A stretch of 64,000 bases of DNA from Coprinus comatus (GCA_034638255.1 JAWPGT010000063.1:1-64000), one strand, 5' to 3'; numbered from the stretch's first letter, positions 45,386 through 58,203 are shown. Numbers and translations: made by a program. Notes: generated from the sequence alone by a model not told the origin.

Positions 45386-46500
45386 CAAATTTGATTCATC
45401 ATCGGCACTTCCTTCAGCATCCTCCATTTCAGTGTCATAATCAATCAATTCATCACCAACCTCCTTGGTAACTTTCTCCTTCGCTTTCCCCTTCTTATTA
45501 CCAGTAGATGTCTTTGACTTGTTATGAGTGGTGTTACGATTATTGGGTTTGGAAGAAGTGGGAGCGTTAGTGGAGGTGTCGGGGGTGTTGGTACCAATAG
45601 AAGTAGAAGTGCCTATGACATTGTAACGTTAGTGTGACGGTTAGATCACAGTAAGGTAACACGAGACTTAAACGAAGTGAGTCGCGGACGAGTAAGTGTT
45701 CACGACAATGGATTCGAAAAGCCTGTCTACCAAGTACGAGAATAGCCAGCTTATATACGAGGAGACTTTGTTTATACTGTATAGTAGGACAAACATAGAA
45801 GTCGCACGAGGGCAAGGGGAAATCAAGCGGGTCAAGGTACAGTAAGGGTGACATAGGAATGTTTCCGTTACAGACATTGAGTGAACCAGATGAACCAGAG
45901 GGGGTGGAGGCGGTGGAAGAAATCACCGCCAACGCCCATAAGGCTCAAATCCGACCTCATCCTCCTACAAACTTAGTAGCACCAAAAGAGGAAGATGCAC
46001 TCCTCGTAATTTCAGGAGATTTTGAAGCTTCCAAATCATGCATTTGAGTTTGAGCATTCGCGTATTTTGAGTTTGGTGTAGAAGGTAATGAGGGTGCTGT
46101 TGCGACTCGAAGTTGAGGTCTTTGACCATTGCTCAGATTGGAACTTACCTCTCCTACACCGCGAAAAACCCCAAAACCTTCTAGAATATCAACGCTTTCT
46201 TTCTTCCTCAACAAACCAGAGCTTTTTTTCATCGAACGACCTACGCTCGAAGCCGATGAACCTCCAATACTACTTCCAGCACTAGCTTCCCATCTCGATG
46301 ACGAAAACCATCCTCCACCGCCGGATCCAGAGGCTGAAACCGACGAGGGATGTAATAAAGTTGGACTTTTTGGGTCGCTATTCCAAAATCCACTCTTCTC
46401 TTTTCCTTTTCCTTTAACTTTTTTCTCCTTCAAAGCAATATCACGAGCTATTAGAATGGGCATACCAGGTCTCCTCAAACCTGCTTCTTGTTCCTTTCAT
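45386..46500 (-). CDS. Hypothetical low-complexity Ser/Gly/Lys-rich protein
   Basis: A minus-strand coding-like region opens with RRPGMPILIARDIALKEKKV and continues Ser/Gly-rich (SASGSGGGGWFSSSRWEAS, RSMKKSSGLLRKKESVDI). After one or two introns (possible donor near 45960 and acceptor near 45614) it ends with KGKAKEKVTKEVGDELIDYD and an acidic tail to the TAG at 45386. Composition suggests an intrinsically disordered protein. No domain is recognised. The true start and whether it joins the gene at 46591-47188 are unresolved. Confidence 0.45.
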
Positions 46501-46590
46501 AACCCAGCGTGCAGTGAGGCTGAATGATGGTGTGTGTTTTGTGAACGTGATTGAGATTGTCGAGAAACGGCGTATGAGCGCGGTGTGGAC

Positions 46591-47188
46591 TTAATGTTGT
46601 GTCAGTTTAACTTGTGAATTCCCACTTCCTGCTACTACTGCATCAGCACTCGTACTCACGCCTTTTCCTTTCTGCTTCGCCTTTCTTTTATCCTTCCCTC
46701 CACTACTCTTTTTCATTTTCTTCGTAATCCTTGTAAGGGGACCGTTTACAGAACCAGAAGGTTCCATATCCCTTCTCATCAACATATATCTCTTCAAATC
46801 ATGAGCCGGATCATTAGGTATACTAGTATCCGCAACCTCAACATGTCCAGCAACAAGAGCAGCTGATTTTGCTTCTTCACGACATGACATAATCATAAAT
46901 TGACATTGTGCTTGACGTGGAATATCGACACAGATGAACTTGAATTGGTCGGATGGATTAAGAAGAGACGGGTACAGATTAGAACATGAATCTGATCCTC
47001 AGGAAGGTTGGGCTATAAAGGAATTAAATGATTGCAGGCTCCTTTCTTCATTGAAAATATGGAATTGCACTCACATCTTGCATAGATCCGGAAACTTCAA
47101 TCGACGTTCTACTCAATTCTAGTTCGGGTTCTGGAGCAGTTACACCGCAAGCTAGGAGTGGGATTAGGAGGAGCAGGGAGGTTATCGC
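46591..47188 (-). CDS. Signal-peptide protein with several cysteines, unknown
   Basis: The ATG at 47188 opens a classic signal peptide (MAITSLLLLIPLLACGVTA) followed by PEPELELS. An exon then carries SCSNLYPSLLNPSDQFKFIC, RQAQCQFMIMSCREEAK and later a Lys-rich stretch (KKMKKSSGGKDKRKAKQKGK) before the stop at 46591. To keep frame, a donor inside the first exon near AGT (GTAGAA) and an acceptor at CCTGAG work. The stronger GTGAGT donor gives a frameshift, so the model is tentative. Four or five Cys in about 50 residues and a signal peptide suggest a secreted protein. Confidence 0.5.
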
Positions 47189-48406
47189 CATCTACACCGA
47201 AAACGAAGCAATATGCGCTGAGCATTGGTGAGAAGGCCAGGACTAGTAAAGGGGGCGATGTCATTGCTGCAGTAAGAGCAAGAAATTCAGGGAGGCAGGG
47301 GAGGCAGATAAGACCGCACGACATGGACAAGGATCAGATACAAGCACGGGGAAAGAACCGCGTATGCGTAAATTTTCTCAATCTCTCCTCGCGTAACTTC
47401 TTTCATCTCTCTTCATCCTCAATGAGTAGGCATGTCACGGCATGCTGATACTTGTGAGCTCGGTGGACGGCCGGTTGCCATTCCAATCTATATTCCCAAA
47501 GAAAAAATCAACCCAAATACGAATGCCGATGCGAAGGAGAGGCTCACGTAGCCCGTCCAGTCTTTGTCACACCGCCCCATTTCCACAGCCTTCCTAATCT
47601 TTCCCTCCCAAAGTAGAGTCTATTCAATAGCACTTTTGTCAAGAACGTACTGCAGAGAATCAAGATGTCATGTACTTGAGTTTGGGCTGAGGCGGTAGAT
47701 GCGCGATAGCAACTCTACGGTCCTTTGCAAAGTAAACATCAAATCAAGGCAACCTCCGGTGTAAGGTGTAAACGCATGATTGAGATGCAAAGCTTGCAGA
47801 AGGTAGCAGGGTCTTAAGCAGAGGATACGTAACGCGTTGGTTTAAAAGGTCCCGTGGGATATTTCCTAAATAGAACCTCCATGACATCATCATCCGTTCT
47901 CAAGATTGGGAGTTTTGACACAGCGCAGTAACGCATATACAACTTTACATAGATTCAATCACCATTAACTATACATTACGTGTGACACCTCCAGAGCCTG
48001 GTAGAGAGTGCCGGGATTATTGAGCGTGGATGAAACGATTGAAAATAAAAGGCCGTTGCCCTAAAAATAGATGTTTGTACAGTCAACTCTGATACGGTCC
48101 CAACCTCTCACATGCCACACTCCATAAAAGTCCATAGGGCAGAATTTAAGGATAAACTCCCGGGAATGGTAATCAAGCAACCACTGGTGTCAAGTTACCA
48201 AAATGCTTGAACTGTGGGTTAGTCAGGCGATGCATAATGGGATGATGTTAACAGGAGAGATTCTTCGGATTAAATGGAGGAATTTTAGTCCATAGCTTGA
48301 GGAGGGAACAAACTGCTATGGACTATTACGGAGTCAACTATATCAATTCTTTAAGACTTCAAGACTTGTCATTTTAGAGTTACCAAAAAAACCATTTTCA
48401 ATATAA
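47189..48406. other. No supported gene
   Basis: No frame with recognised motifs. Probably the 5' flank of the signal-peptide gene and the 3' flank of the dioxygenase. Confidence 0.5.
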
Positions 48407-50000
48407 TTAACTACCAGGTAATTTAAGCATAGAATAGAGATTAATACCCATTTCCCATCTTCCTTCCTTCCTTTTCTGTAACCTATCATATGCATCCTCA
48501 TCTTCTTCTTTGATGGATTTCTCTGTGCGGAAACCTGTATCTATAAAACGAAATAATCCTCCAGCACAAAAGAAAGTCACAGAGGAGCGTTCTTCTTCCG
48601 TAGATATTGGAAGGTTAGAATGCATGATAGTAGCAGAAGGAATAAGAACCACTGAATTAGGAGGAAATTGTATAACTAGACCAACATCATCAAGCACCAA
48701 ATGACCGCCTTTATGATAATCAAACCGACCCAGTGATTGAATTGCACACCATCCAAATGGAAGGTTCATGGAATCACGATGGCGAACAGTAAATGCCCTG
48801 GGACCAGCATTTACTGACATTGAGGGAAAGATGGGAGCAGAGGGGAAAATTTGTTTTAGATGGCAGAATTGTTCATGAGTATAGAGTTTTGCTAGTTCTA
48901 TTTGGTAATGATTAAAAAGATTGGGTGCCCATGTCTTAAATGCGCCTGTGGAGTTAAAGAAAAATTAGAAAAATTTATATCATCATAAAATAACAAATAA
49001 CATACAGGAGGCAAACCCAGCCATGCGCTGAAGATGAGGTATCTCAAGTACCTCCTCTAATTCTTGTGGATGGACCTTTAAATTGACTGGTTCCTTTGTT
49101 CCTTTCCCATGAACAACACCAAGGTCATATGCAGGAAAATAACCGCGGCGGTGTTTCAATTGCACTTTGCTGAATTTGGTGGATTTTCCGAGAGACATAA
49201 GCACGTCGTGAAAGGTGTTGTTGGCTGGTCCCCAACTTGAGCTAGACAGAGGTTGTCCAGCCAACACAGCAAAGATGCGTCCTCTATCATCACAGAGGGG
49301 ACGAGGCGTCCTAGTTTCATAAATTTAAAATCACAAGTAGTGGAATAAATTCAAGAGGTACTGACCGTCCATCCCATTCAATTAACTTGTATCCTGACAT
49401 TACTAGGTGCTCAAGTGTAAGTGGTGGAAGTGTGTTTTCTTCTATGGAGCGCTGATTTTTGGCAATGTAACCGCATCGTGCCACAGGTAATTGGCCCGTC
49501 TGTAATGTCGTAGTGATGGGAGAGGACTTGGCGAATACTTCAGCAAGAACCTCAGGTCGTACGGGTCTGATAGCTTTTTCGGCAGCCTCGACTCTTCGTT
49601 TTTTTGTTTGATTTTTGTGTTTACTCTTATTTTTGCGCTTTTTGCGTTGCAATGCCGCAGACTCAGAAAGGTCTTCGTTTGAGTCGGGAGTGTTGATTTG
49701 ATTGGAGGTAGATGCTACGGGCAGAGATAATGGTGGTGTGGAAAGACTAGGGTGGTCGAAACTTGTTGCTCCCGCGGCCTGAGCTGCTTGACTCAGAACA
49801 ACAGGTTCTAATTCCTCTGAATCCTCTTCGACAAACTGGCATTCCTTCTTTATAACAATTTCCACCCCAGATGCAAAGTCGTAAGGGTATGCAGGCATGA
49901 TTATCTGGGTATACATTATTTAGTAGTAGGTAACGCGACAAATTAACAGTATGCTTACATCACCCTGTTTAATGTTTTCGATAACATGGATAGGAGTCAT
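48407..50000 (-). CDS. TET/JBP-like 2OG-Fe(II) dioxygenase, intact
   Basis: Four exons join perfectly: 49959-50000 (MTPIHVIENIKQGD), 49366-49904, 49006-49310 and 48407-48945. They total 1425 bases, 474 residues, with GTAAGC, GTCAGT and GTATGT donors. The N-terminal part is disordered and has a Lys/Arg-rich run (QRKKRKNKSKHKNQTKKRR), likely a nuclear signal. The catalytic half has DRGRIFAVLAGQP, YDLGVVHGKGTKEP, TVRHRDSMNLPFGWCAI (Fe-binding H-x-D), GGHLVLDDVGLVIQFPP, ATIMHSNLP (distal His) and GGLFRFIDTGFR (2OG-binding Arg candidate). It ends EGRWEMGINLYSML. This is the expanded mushroom family related to TET/JBP enzymes, which oxidise 5-methylcytosine or thymine in DNA and in fungi are often linked to KDZ transposons (published family knowledge). 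Activity of this copy is inferred. Confidence 0.87.
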
Positions 50001-50761
50001 TGGACTGTTGAGAAACGGATGGTGAGTGGAGTGAATTTATCAATTATAATGTACTAACCTGAGTGAATGAGAGCCTGAGAGGACGAGCAGCACGTTCTAG
50101 ATGCAAAGGGACGAAGTCCGTACAAGCGATCACGTGATTATATTGAAGAACTTTGCCCATTACAGATTGCATATTACCTAGAGGCCTCAGAATACATTCG
50201 GCAGCTCAAACCTTGCAAAGGCAGTTTTCTTTCTCTTTTAAATGTCTCTCAGATTACGATAATTCTTTTTGGAAATTTGTTCAAACATTTTGAGCTGCAG
50301 GAAAAAACCCCACCCGCCCGGTGATTAGAGGCAGTGTAAACAGTAAATCCTACTACAATTTTTTTAATGTATTTAAACCTTTACATTACTTCACCTGCGC
50401 TACCTCCATGACCGTTAACCACCCCACAATTAGAACGCAACAAAAGTGAAACCTGAAAGATCCACATTTGAAACAAACCCGTTTCCAACGCCATTAGTGT
50501 GGAAAGGAACAGCATTCTTTTTCGTTCCGGTGATTTTCATCAATCATTTCCTCTCCTCTCCTTATTGCTGCTGGCAAAAACGATAGCAACGAAGAATCCT
50601 CAATCGTATCGATTTTGTAACTAGCAGAACGAGTTCAGATTTATCATGAACTTGAAGAAGGCAACCCATTACCAATAACTGCATCGAAAAACATTTCGGT
50701 TGATTCTTCATGGCGGACTTCTATGGAAGAAGAACGCCGTGCTTTGCCATATGGTAACCGC
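50001..50761. other. Spacer; contains a dispersed motif
   Basis: The 5' flank of the dioxygenase. TTTCCTCTCCTCTCCTTATT with GCTGCTGGCAAAAACGATAG at about 50546-50585 recurs in diverged form at about 61525-61565, so part of this stretch is repeated. Confidence 0.5.
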
Positions 50762-52521
50762 TCATGTTATGGCTGATCCAAGGTTGAGGTTTGACGAGGA
50801 TGGGAAGATGTCTAGGACATAAGGTACGTTCCTCAAGTGTTCCTTTACGACTGCTGTTACTGCAAGAGCAAGAGTAGCCTTCATGCTGAACTTGATCCAA
50901 CCAAGGGGAATAAACCAGACAATGTTCTATATAAGGCATAAGCCATTGTCAATATGGTGTAGAGGAAAGCAACTTACCTTTCCATCCACCACTGACCAGA
51001 GATAGCCTCAATATCAGTGAAAGTCCCAGTTACCACAGGCGGCAATGATTGAAAAAACCAATTGACTGATACAGAAAGAAGTGATATGAGGACAAGCGCA
51101 GGGCAGGGTCATCGACAGCAGCAACGACGGAAGTATCAATGGCATCCTGGTTCTCGGGACAGGAGGCATAAGGGGCAAGCAGGATAACATCGTCATCGAG
51201 AGTACCGGTTTTGTCGGAACAGAGGATGGCAACGCCAGCTAATTCTTAGATAGCAGTGATACGGGTGACAATTGCCTTGTACTTGGTGAGCTGTTGGACA
51301 CCAACGGCGAGAGTGATGAACAAGACAGGGGGTATGGCAATGGGAATATCACCAATCAAGAGGACGAGGATGTTGTTGAGACCACGGCTGTACGTCACGC
51401 GTAGCAGATACCAGTGTAGAGACAGAGTATCTCAGCGATGACGAAGATACCAATAATGAGATAATGATGAGAAGAATGAACCAATCTGGGTGAGAATCTT
51501 CTTTAAGTGACCGGTGGGGTCATCATCTTGACCGACAAGGTGAGCCGCACGACCGAACAAAGTATTGGCACCAGTGGCGATGATGACACTGTACAAGTGT
51601 GTCAGCGAAAATTTCGCCCGAGTTTGAACAAAGGATACTCACGAGAAACATCGGTCTCCGGCCTTCTTGGACTGAGGCAGAGATTCACCAGTAAGTGCAG
51701 TTTTATCAATAGAGATGTTGATGGCTTCGGTGAGACGACAGTCGGTGGGAACAATGTCACCAATCTTGAAGGCAACAATATCGCCAGGAACTAGGTCGGG
51801 GGATTCGATTTACGCTTGACCTTGGGCTTGGGAGCGAGCAGGTCCGTGAGGGCCTTGACGGCATTACCAGCATTGCGTTCTTTGCAAAAACCGATGGCAG
51901 AGTTGGCAAAGAGGAGGGAGACGATACCGACGAAATCGGGAGCACGGTGGTGACCATTGGAAAGAGCGATGGCGACAAGAGTGGCAGCCTCCATGACCCA
52001 AGAAAGGGGATTCCACGTGAAAGTCAAGTACTAGAAAACACTAAGCAACCATAGAAAATGCAAAAAGACATAGATAACGTACCTGGAGGAAAGGGTTCTG
52101 ATCCTCTTGTTCCAGCCTATTGGGACTAAACAAATCGAGACGCCGAATGGCACCTTCAGGAGCAAGACCATCCTCAGTACATTGGAGGAGTTTGAAGACA
52201 TTGTCGATAACAATGGTTTCGAGATTGACCTTCTCCTTGTTGTACAAATCTTCAGCCTTTGATTCAATCTGAGGAGAAAAGGAAATTCAAAGGGACGAAA
52301 TAGGAAAATGCCAAGCGAGCTAACCATAGACATATCAACATTGGCATCTGAACAATCAAACGGTTAATGACGTTTCATGAACAGATGTGTTGCGGGAACG
52401 TACGGGTAGGTTTTTCCTCCTCATGACCAAAATCCTTGTATTGCCTAACTCTTTTTTCTTCTGGGACAGGAGCGTCTGGGGTAGTTCCCATTGGGCCGGG
52501 TTCTTTTTCAGGGGTAGACAT
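50762..52521 (-). pseudogene. Plasma-membrane H+-ATPase (Pma1-type) relic with internal deletions
   Basis: P-type proton pump. The start at 52521 reads MSTPEKEPGPMGTTPDAP, then VRQYKDFGHEEEKPT. After introns come [49 protein letters not shown] and [20 protein letters not shown]. Then [16 protein letters not shown] and ILCSDKTGTL (phosphorylated Asp, rc of about 51201-51228) follow. Next to CSDKTGTL it jumps to DDDVILLAPYAS (loss of about 20 residues). Near 51070 it jumps from VVAAVDDPA to CISQLVFSIIAACGNWDF in the last membrane segments. It then ends IVWFIPLGWIKFSMKA. Several hundred residues of the catalytic and membrane core are therefore missing. A frameshift separates KPKVKR from IESPDLVPG. 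Clearly dead. Confidence 0.9.
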
Positions 52522-52649
52522 TATGGTAGAATTCAGAGGAGCGTTTACTCATGGGCGTTGGGTCAAGGACAGCAGTTAATTATAAGGCGGATGGGTGGTC
52601 GAAGATTGTGATCTCACGGTTGTCACGTGCAAATGTGATGGCTTGGAGA

Positions 52650-52912
52650 ATACGAGAATCAAGAGCACTTCTGAGGTCAGTCTGAGCAGAAGGTTGTTCG
52701 TCTCAATGGACAAAGGAGACTGTCCAAGGATGCCTTTCTCCTGGCCTTCTAGATGGGCGCAGCTCGGGTCCACATGATCCAAGACAACGGAGTATGAAAA
52801 GAAGACCCAAAAATAGTTATGGGCCCCAAGACGTTGGGTTGTACCTACCTGTTTATTGCAATATCAACTATATTTCTTTAACCAGCTTTTAACCATCCCC
52901 AAGGAAAACTTT
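52650..52912 (+). repeat. Dispersed repeat of about 260 bp, copy 1
   Basis: This matches 58785-59041. Shared landmarks are GAGGTCAGTCTGAGCAGA, GGTTGTTCGTCT, AATGGACAAAGGAGACT, CACATGATCCAAGACAACGG, AAAAATAGTTATG and GTACCTACCTGTTTATTGC, and the repeat ends AACCATCCCCAAGGAAAA. The copies differ at scattered sites and by a small GTAGTTATG insertion in the second. No terminal repeats or coding content are seen. Confidence 0.88.
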
Positions 52913-55559
52913 TGGTTTTCTGTTTGGACTATAGACTACAACCACAGTTCCAATGCCAACTTCAAACACGAGTCCAAGAAAACCTTCTATCCCAACAATA
53001 AACACTTGAAACCTTACTCTCAATTTGTCTTCGGGTGCAAATATACATATGTGTGATGCTGCGGACCTAGAGCTTAAAGAGGAAAGGTGTTTTGAGTCCA
53101 ATCAGATTGGGGGGTCAAGGTCAAGCCCAAGAAATTTTACTATATAACGCAGGGACACATTTGTGTTATTAATCGACTACCAAAATCATCTTCCCTTCTC
53201 TCACTTCAAAGTTCATCATTATTTTAATGATCTAGGTCACATTCACATTACGAGGATCGGAAACGTAGTGAAAGTCAACAAGGAATGGGAATTAAAAAAC
53301 TTAAAACCATATAAAAAATCACCCTCCTTACCTATTTTTGCTATCCTTTCTTCTACATATACCCCTCCCTCGTTGACAAGGACAGGGATGAGTGGATTGC
53401 TCTGAACCGATTGAGACTTGAGTGTGTCGAGATTCAATTTGAGGGGTTGGTCGGAAGGAGTCATGCCCGTGGCTTTCAATGAGAGAGATATCGTGGAATA
53501 CCACCGCCAGGAATAGGAGCGAAAACTGGGAGATGCATAATTCGGAGTAGGATTCTGACCAGTCCACCAACATGAACAAGAATGCTCCAAACTGATAGAA
53601 TCCTTATCAGTGTTAGAGTAAATGAGGGTTTAATTCGAAATTCGAGGAAGAACCATGATGGTGGAGTCTGGACCGTGGATGTAATATTTAAATTCGAAAG
53701 TCTTTTGATACGAGGGTTGTCAAAGGTGGCTAACGTGTGGAAGTTGATGGTATATGATAAATGCTTATGGCACTCGATTGATTTGATTAGGGGGTTGTGA
53801 TACGCTTTGTCTATCAAAATGAGTTTCTGTAAAATGAGGTCAGATGGGTCTACGTTTCGGGGAATGGAGTATGCAAAAGGAAAGAAGAAATAAATAAATA
53901 AAGGTAAAACGTAAAACTCACGTGGCTGAGGAAAGAGTCCGATATGCCTTAAACCTTGGAGAACAGGGCTGCATGTCGAGTATGTGTGTCCCAACTTCTT
54001 ATTAAAGCCACAAATCAAAGCCCAGTGAAGTTACAGGTCTTCATCGTAGTTAGGGTGGAGACAAATGACCATCTCATTGACAGTGATCACTGATGAAACA
54101 GGATGGGTAATGGAAGTAGAGAGTGAAAGGGTACGCTGATGTCGCATTGAGTATATACGTGTGATGTATAGATGTCATAACTCACACTAGTCCTTCCTAA
54201 CCACAACTGTATCCATCCACGATCCACCACGTCATCCAGAGTCCTGAGTGAGTGTATACACAACCAATCTACGAATAGCCAGAGCAGATTGAGCGAGGCA
54301 GAGCATATCAGTTGCTGGTTGAGGGGAGAGACGTTGTGGGTTGATGAACATTGACGTAATGTCTTCTATGATGATCAAGTACAGAACGCACAGACCAGGT
54401 CCAATCATGTTGACCGAACTAGGCTCCTTCATCACTGCCCAAACTCTCTTTCACTCATTGGAATCATCTGTCACTACTTACATCAACCTTTCGTACCACA
54501 TCTCCCCAATTTGGCTCTGGCTGAACAAAACACACATCTGTTTAGAGACTGGCCATATCACAACGGCCCATGGAACAGAGGTTCTGCAAGAGCTTCACCT
54601 TATACGGATTAACTTCGACGAACCGCGGAACTTTGGTCACTGTCACGAACGGAGCGCATGATACTGTGATATCATCACCCCTCTTCAATAACACACGTCT
54701 CAATCACAATCACTTTCGATAAAATTTGCACCAGCTCATTGTCCATGGTGCTGCGCTCACACTAATGTCTTTTATCAGGAGCAGGGGCTGGGATTGACTA
54801 CAGTCGAGGTGTTACGCACCTTTGAACTGGGGAAATGGGATAGAGGCTGCAAGAATTGGTGGAGATATGCTTGAAAGGAACACATGTTATTATGCTGTGA
54901 GTTGGTTCTCATCTCGTTTAATTGTGTACTCCAAAAGCTCACTCTCACTCTCAACCAGCAACATCGCTTCAAATGCCTGGCGCTATCAAAACTAGGATCG
55001 TGTTCCATACTTTTAAGCAAGTAAATTTAAGAAAGCCAAAGTTATCAAGATGAAGGGATCAGCCGAAGCAGGCTTTTGTTTCCTCTGTCACGATGTATAG
55101 ATGGGTTACCAGATATATAGTATGTTCAGAACATGTGGTTAACGACGTTTCAACGGGGCGGGAGGTTGGTCCTACTGCATGTATGCGCTGTTCTTAGGTT
55201 TGTTCAATCTGTTACACACTTTGGGCTTTCACTTCAAGGATCTCTCTGAGGTTCTAATGGGAAATCGAACAATTGGCAGTACTGTCCAAAAGGACTTTAT
55301 CTACTGCGTTTTGGTTCTCAGCTTCTCTCTTTCTCTCTGCAGCGTCTGTCACTTTCCTTGCCTCTTGCTTGCTTGCTCGCAGTCCTATTGTCTTGGCCTT
55401 CGTCTTCGTTATTCATTGATCCAGCCTATCTCCCGTTTACTATTCCTCCTACAAATCAATCTAAATCGATTCATGATAGGATATATCGCTCCCACTTATC
55501 GCCACACTTTCACTTCTACCTCCACCTATTCGTGTTCCTGTTTCTCTACTAGTGGCAGT
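52913..55559. other. Long stretch without a recognised gene
   Basis: A minus-strand frame at about 53243-53640 (WRWYSTISLSLKATGM..., VLVNEGGVYVEERIAKIGKE) reads as possibly coding, and further minus-strand frames continue to 54018. No family is recognised and stops interrupt them. Plus-strand frames at 54341-54661 and 55179-55562 are low in coding signal. Confidence 0.4.
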
Positions 55560-57115
55560 TGACTCGAATGATCAAGGAGCCCTGGATGACGAATCCGAAA
55601 CTGCAAGTAGTGATCGGGTGGATCAGCTTGACGCTGACAGCAGTGAGGAGTTGAGATAGACACTTAGCGTCAGATGTTTGAACGGTGTTTTATAGACATC
55701 CTTTTTCGACGTGCAAATTCTACGTTTCAAAAAGTTCTAGGACATGGTTGAAGGGGCCGAATAAATGAGATCCGGAATATGTAAGTGAAATCTCCTGCCT
55801 CCGATGCTGCCACTCAATTTTGTTTTGTTCTTCTGTTTCTAGATTTGTGAGTCATGTGCCCAACCAGGTTCTAGAGTTGGACGTGATCATAAGCATATAC
55901 GATGTCAATTATGTTTTGAAAGACATCGTGTTTATTCACGTATAAGTGCTTTCAGAAAGCGAGTGATTACGGACAAAAACTGGGGTTGGAGGAAAAGGAG
56001 TACGATTATCTGGTGAAACTTGTTCTTAGAGGACGTGGTGTTCGTGTTAGTCACATTGGATCGCCATCATGGCCTGCTCAGGGTCATATATTACTACAAA
56101 TCTGGCAATGGCGAGCCCGGTTGCTCAGACCTCAGTTTTGACGAGGAATAGATTCAAGAGGAAAGGAAAGGGTGTTGATGGAAATGAATATGGGAACGGG
56201 AATGGGAATGGAAGTGGAAGTGGGAATGGTTTGGAGGACAAAACAAGAGACTGACACTGATACCATCAAGTTTGTTAGCCTTTATATTTCTCTCATTCTG
56301 ACACCGCTCATACTATTGTTCCAAAGTTGAATCTAGATCTGGAATGAAAGTCGAGTCAATGGAAGATGAGGATGAATATGAATATGACGGCGATGCTGAA
56401 TCCGACTCTGATAAAGAAAAATAAAACATTAGTTTGTCTTGTATTCGGAAGAGGCCTGCTCCTCGAAACTTTATCCATGCCAGTGATGCTTCAACCTCAA
56501 AAATCAGGAGTGAAGGCTTGTCGAAGTCATTGGGCCTCATAGAACACCCAAACGTATTCGTAGCGACCTTCAGCACAATACTCAAACCATTACGACTTCC
56601 ACTGCTCTTGACCTACTACTACTCGAAGAACTCGGAAAGCATTCATTTGGTACTCTGCAAGGACGATTCAAGCCCTTCTCAGGAATATAAAAGTTCCACA
56701 AACTACTAGTGGGAGCGCCGAAATATCTCATGACGATAGCAAAGATTTTACTCCACAATCTTTGTTATCGGGAGGAATGGAAGGCAAGAGAGTATCAACA
56801 GGTGCAGAGCCTAAGATTGGTATCCAGCAACGCAAACAAATTATGGGAACTTTGCGAGCGATGGAATCCACTTTGAATTATATTCATGAGAGTCTCGAGG
56901 TATACAAGAACACTTCAACTATTGACGTACTTGAATCTCCGTTTCTTGGGTCAAAGTGCCTTTAGTGGCTTTGCGGAGGATAGTCGTGACATGGGAGAAA
57001 ACGAGTTTATTGGAATGGTTACAACGAAGGAGAACTTGGAATTGTTGGAGGCCAGCTATCATTGTAATTTTTTCATAGATAGCCCCGGGGTTCGGATGGT
57101 GATGAGTATATAGTA
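55560..57115 (+). pseudogene. Decayed zinc-finger gene
   Basis: Exon-like pieces occur in order on the plus strand. First comes an acidic stretch (DDESETASSDRVDQLDAD) at 55560-55650. At 55840-55960 there is a C-x2-C-x15-C-x2-C motif (ICESCAQPGSRVGRD then HKHIRCQLCFERHRV) with basic flanks. A Gly/Asn/Ser repeat follows (GNGNGNGSGSG, 56196-56228), then MKVESMEDEDEYEYDG. Helical pieces are IGIQQRKQIMGTLRAMESTL and GFAEDSRDMGENEFIGM at 56820-57110. Stops and frame changes break every join. The Cys pattern could bind zinc but is not the GATA spacing. The original family is not identified. Confidence 0.5.
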
Positions 57116-57426
57116 GTGGATGATGAGATTGTCGAGTCAAATAGTGTGTTCTGAATCTGATAAGAAAGAAGGCCAATGGTAATATTTATGTAGCATGTTT
57201 TCGTCATTTTGGTAACATTACTATCCTCATCTTGTACTATCATCGGTATCTCTGTTTGAATGACTTAACAAAATGTTGTTCTTTCAAGGGGATCAAGTTC
57301 TTTCATAAACACACACAAAGGTAAAGGACAAGGACCGGTCTACGGTATGCGGGAACTAGAGGAACCATAAATACATGTCAAGATCTATAACACATTACGC
57401 CATTGGGGAGTTTCAATTCCAACTTT

Positions 57427-58164
57427 TCAAGAGACATGTTGCCTTCTTCTTCTCCCACCACCTCTAGGTCTACCCCTTCCAGTGAGCATGCCACACCATC
57501 CTGATACTTTCATCTGTAGTCTTGCGTATCGAAGTCCGCAACTAAAAAAACATAAACATAAACATAAACATAAACATTCATCGGTTACTGATTTTTAAAA
57601 AAAATGACTCACGCATTACACAACTCCTTCTTCCCCGAAGGCCCCTTTCTCCATTCTGGACTACTCATAGTGCCACAGCCTAAACATTCAGCCACACCAA
57701 GCGGCATTTTATTAAAGTTCATTCTCCCAGAACCACAGCCAGAGCCAGATCCATAACTAGAATTATGATTATTCAGATCTTGAGTGTGAGCTTGATTTCC
57801 TATAGAAGTCGGGCTGATTCTTCTCCTTGGTGGCGGTAGTACTTCATCGGGAGATAACAAAGGAGCCACATTTTGTTTTGGTTGATTTTGTTGAGAACTG
57901 GTCATATAAGAACTTGAATACGACGATGAAGAAGACAGAGGAGATGGGTGGGGTGGGGGGGGAGTAGTAGACCAATGTGCATTATAGTATGGTACAGAAG
58001 ATGTTGATGTCCACGAAAGTGCTGATGTTGAATTATCATTCAAGTTGTGATTATTGAGATAAAATTATAGGACTCACCGTTGGCATTCCATGGTGATTGA
58101 GAATATAACTGAGAATTTTGGCACCAATGAGGAGAATATGGCAGAGGCAATATTGTATTAGTAA

Positions 58165-58203
<39 letters not shown>

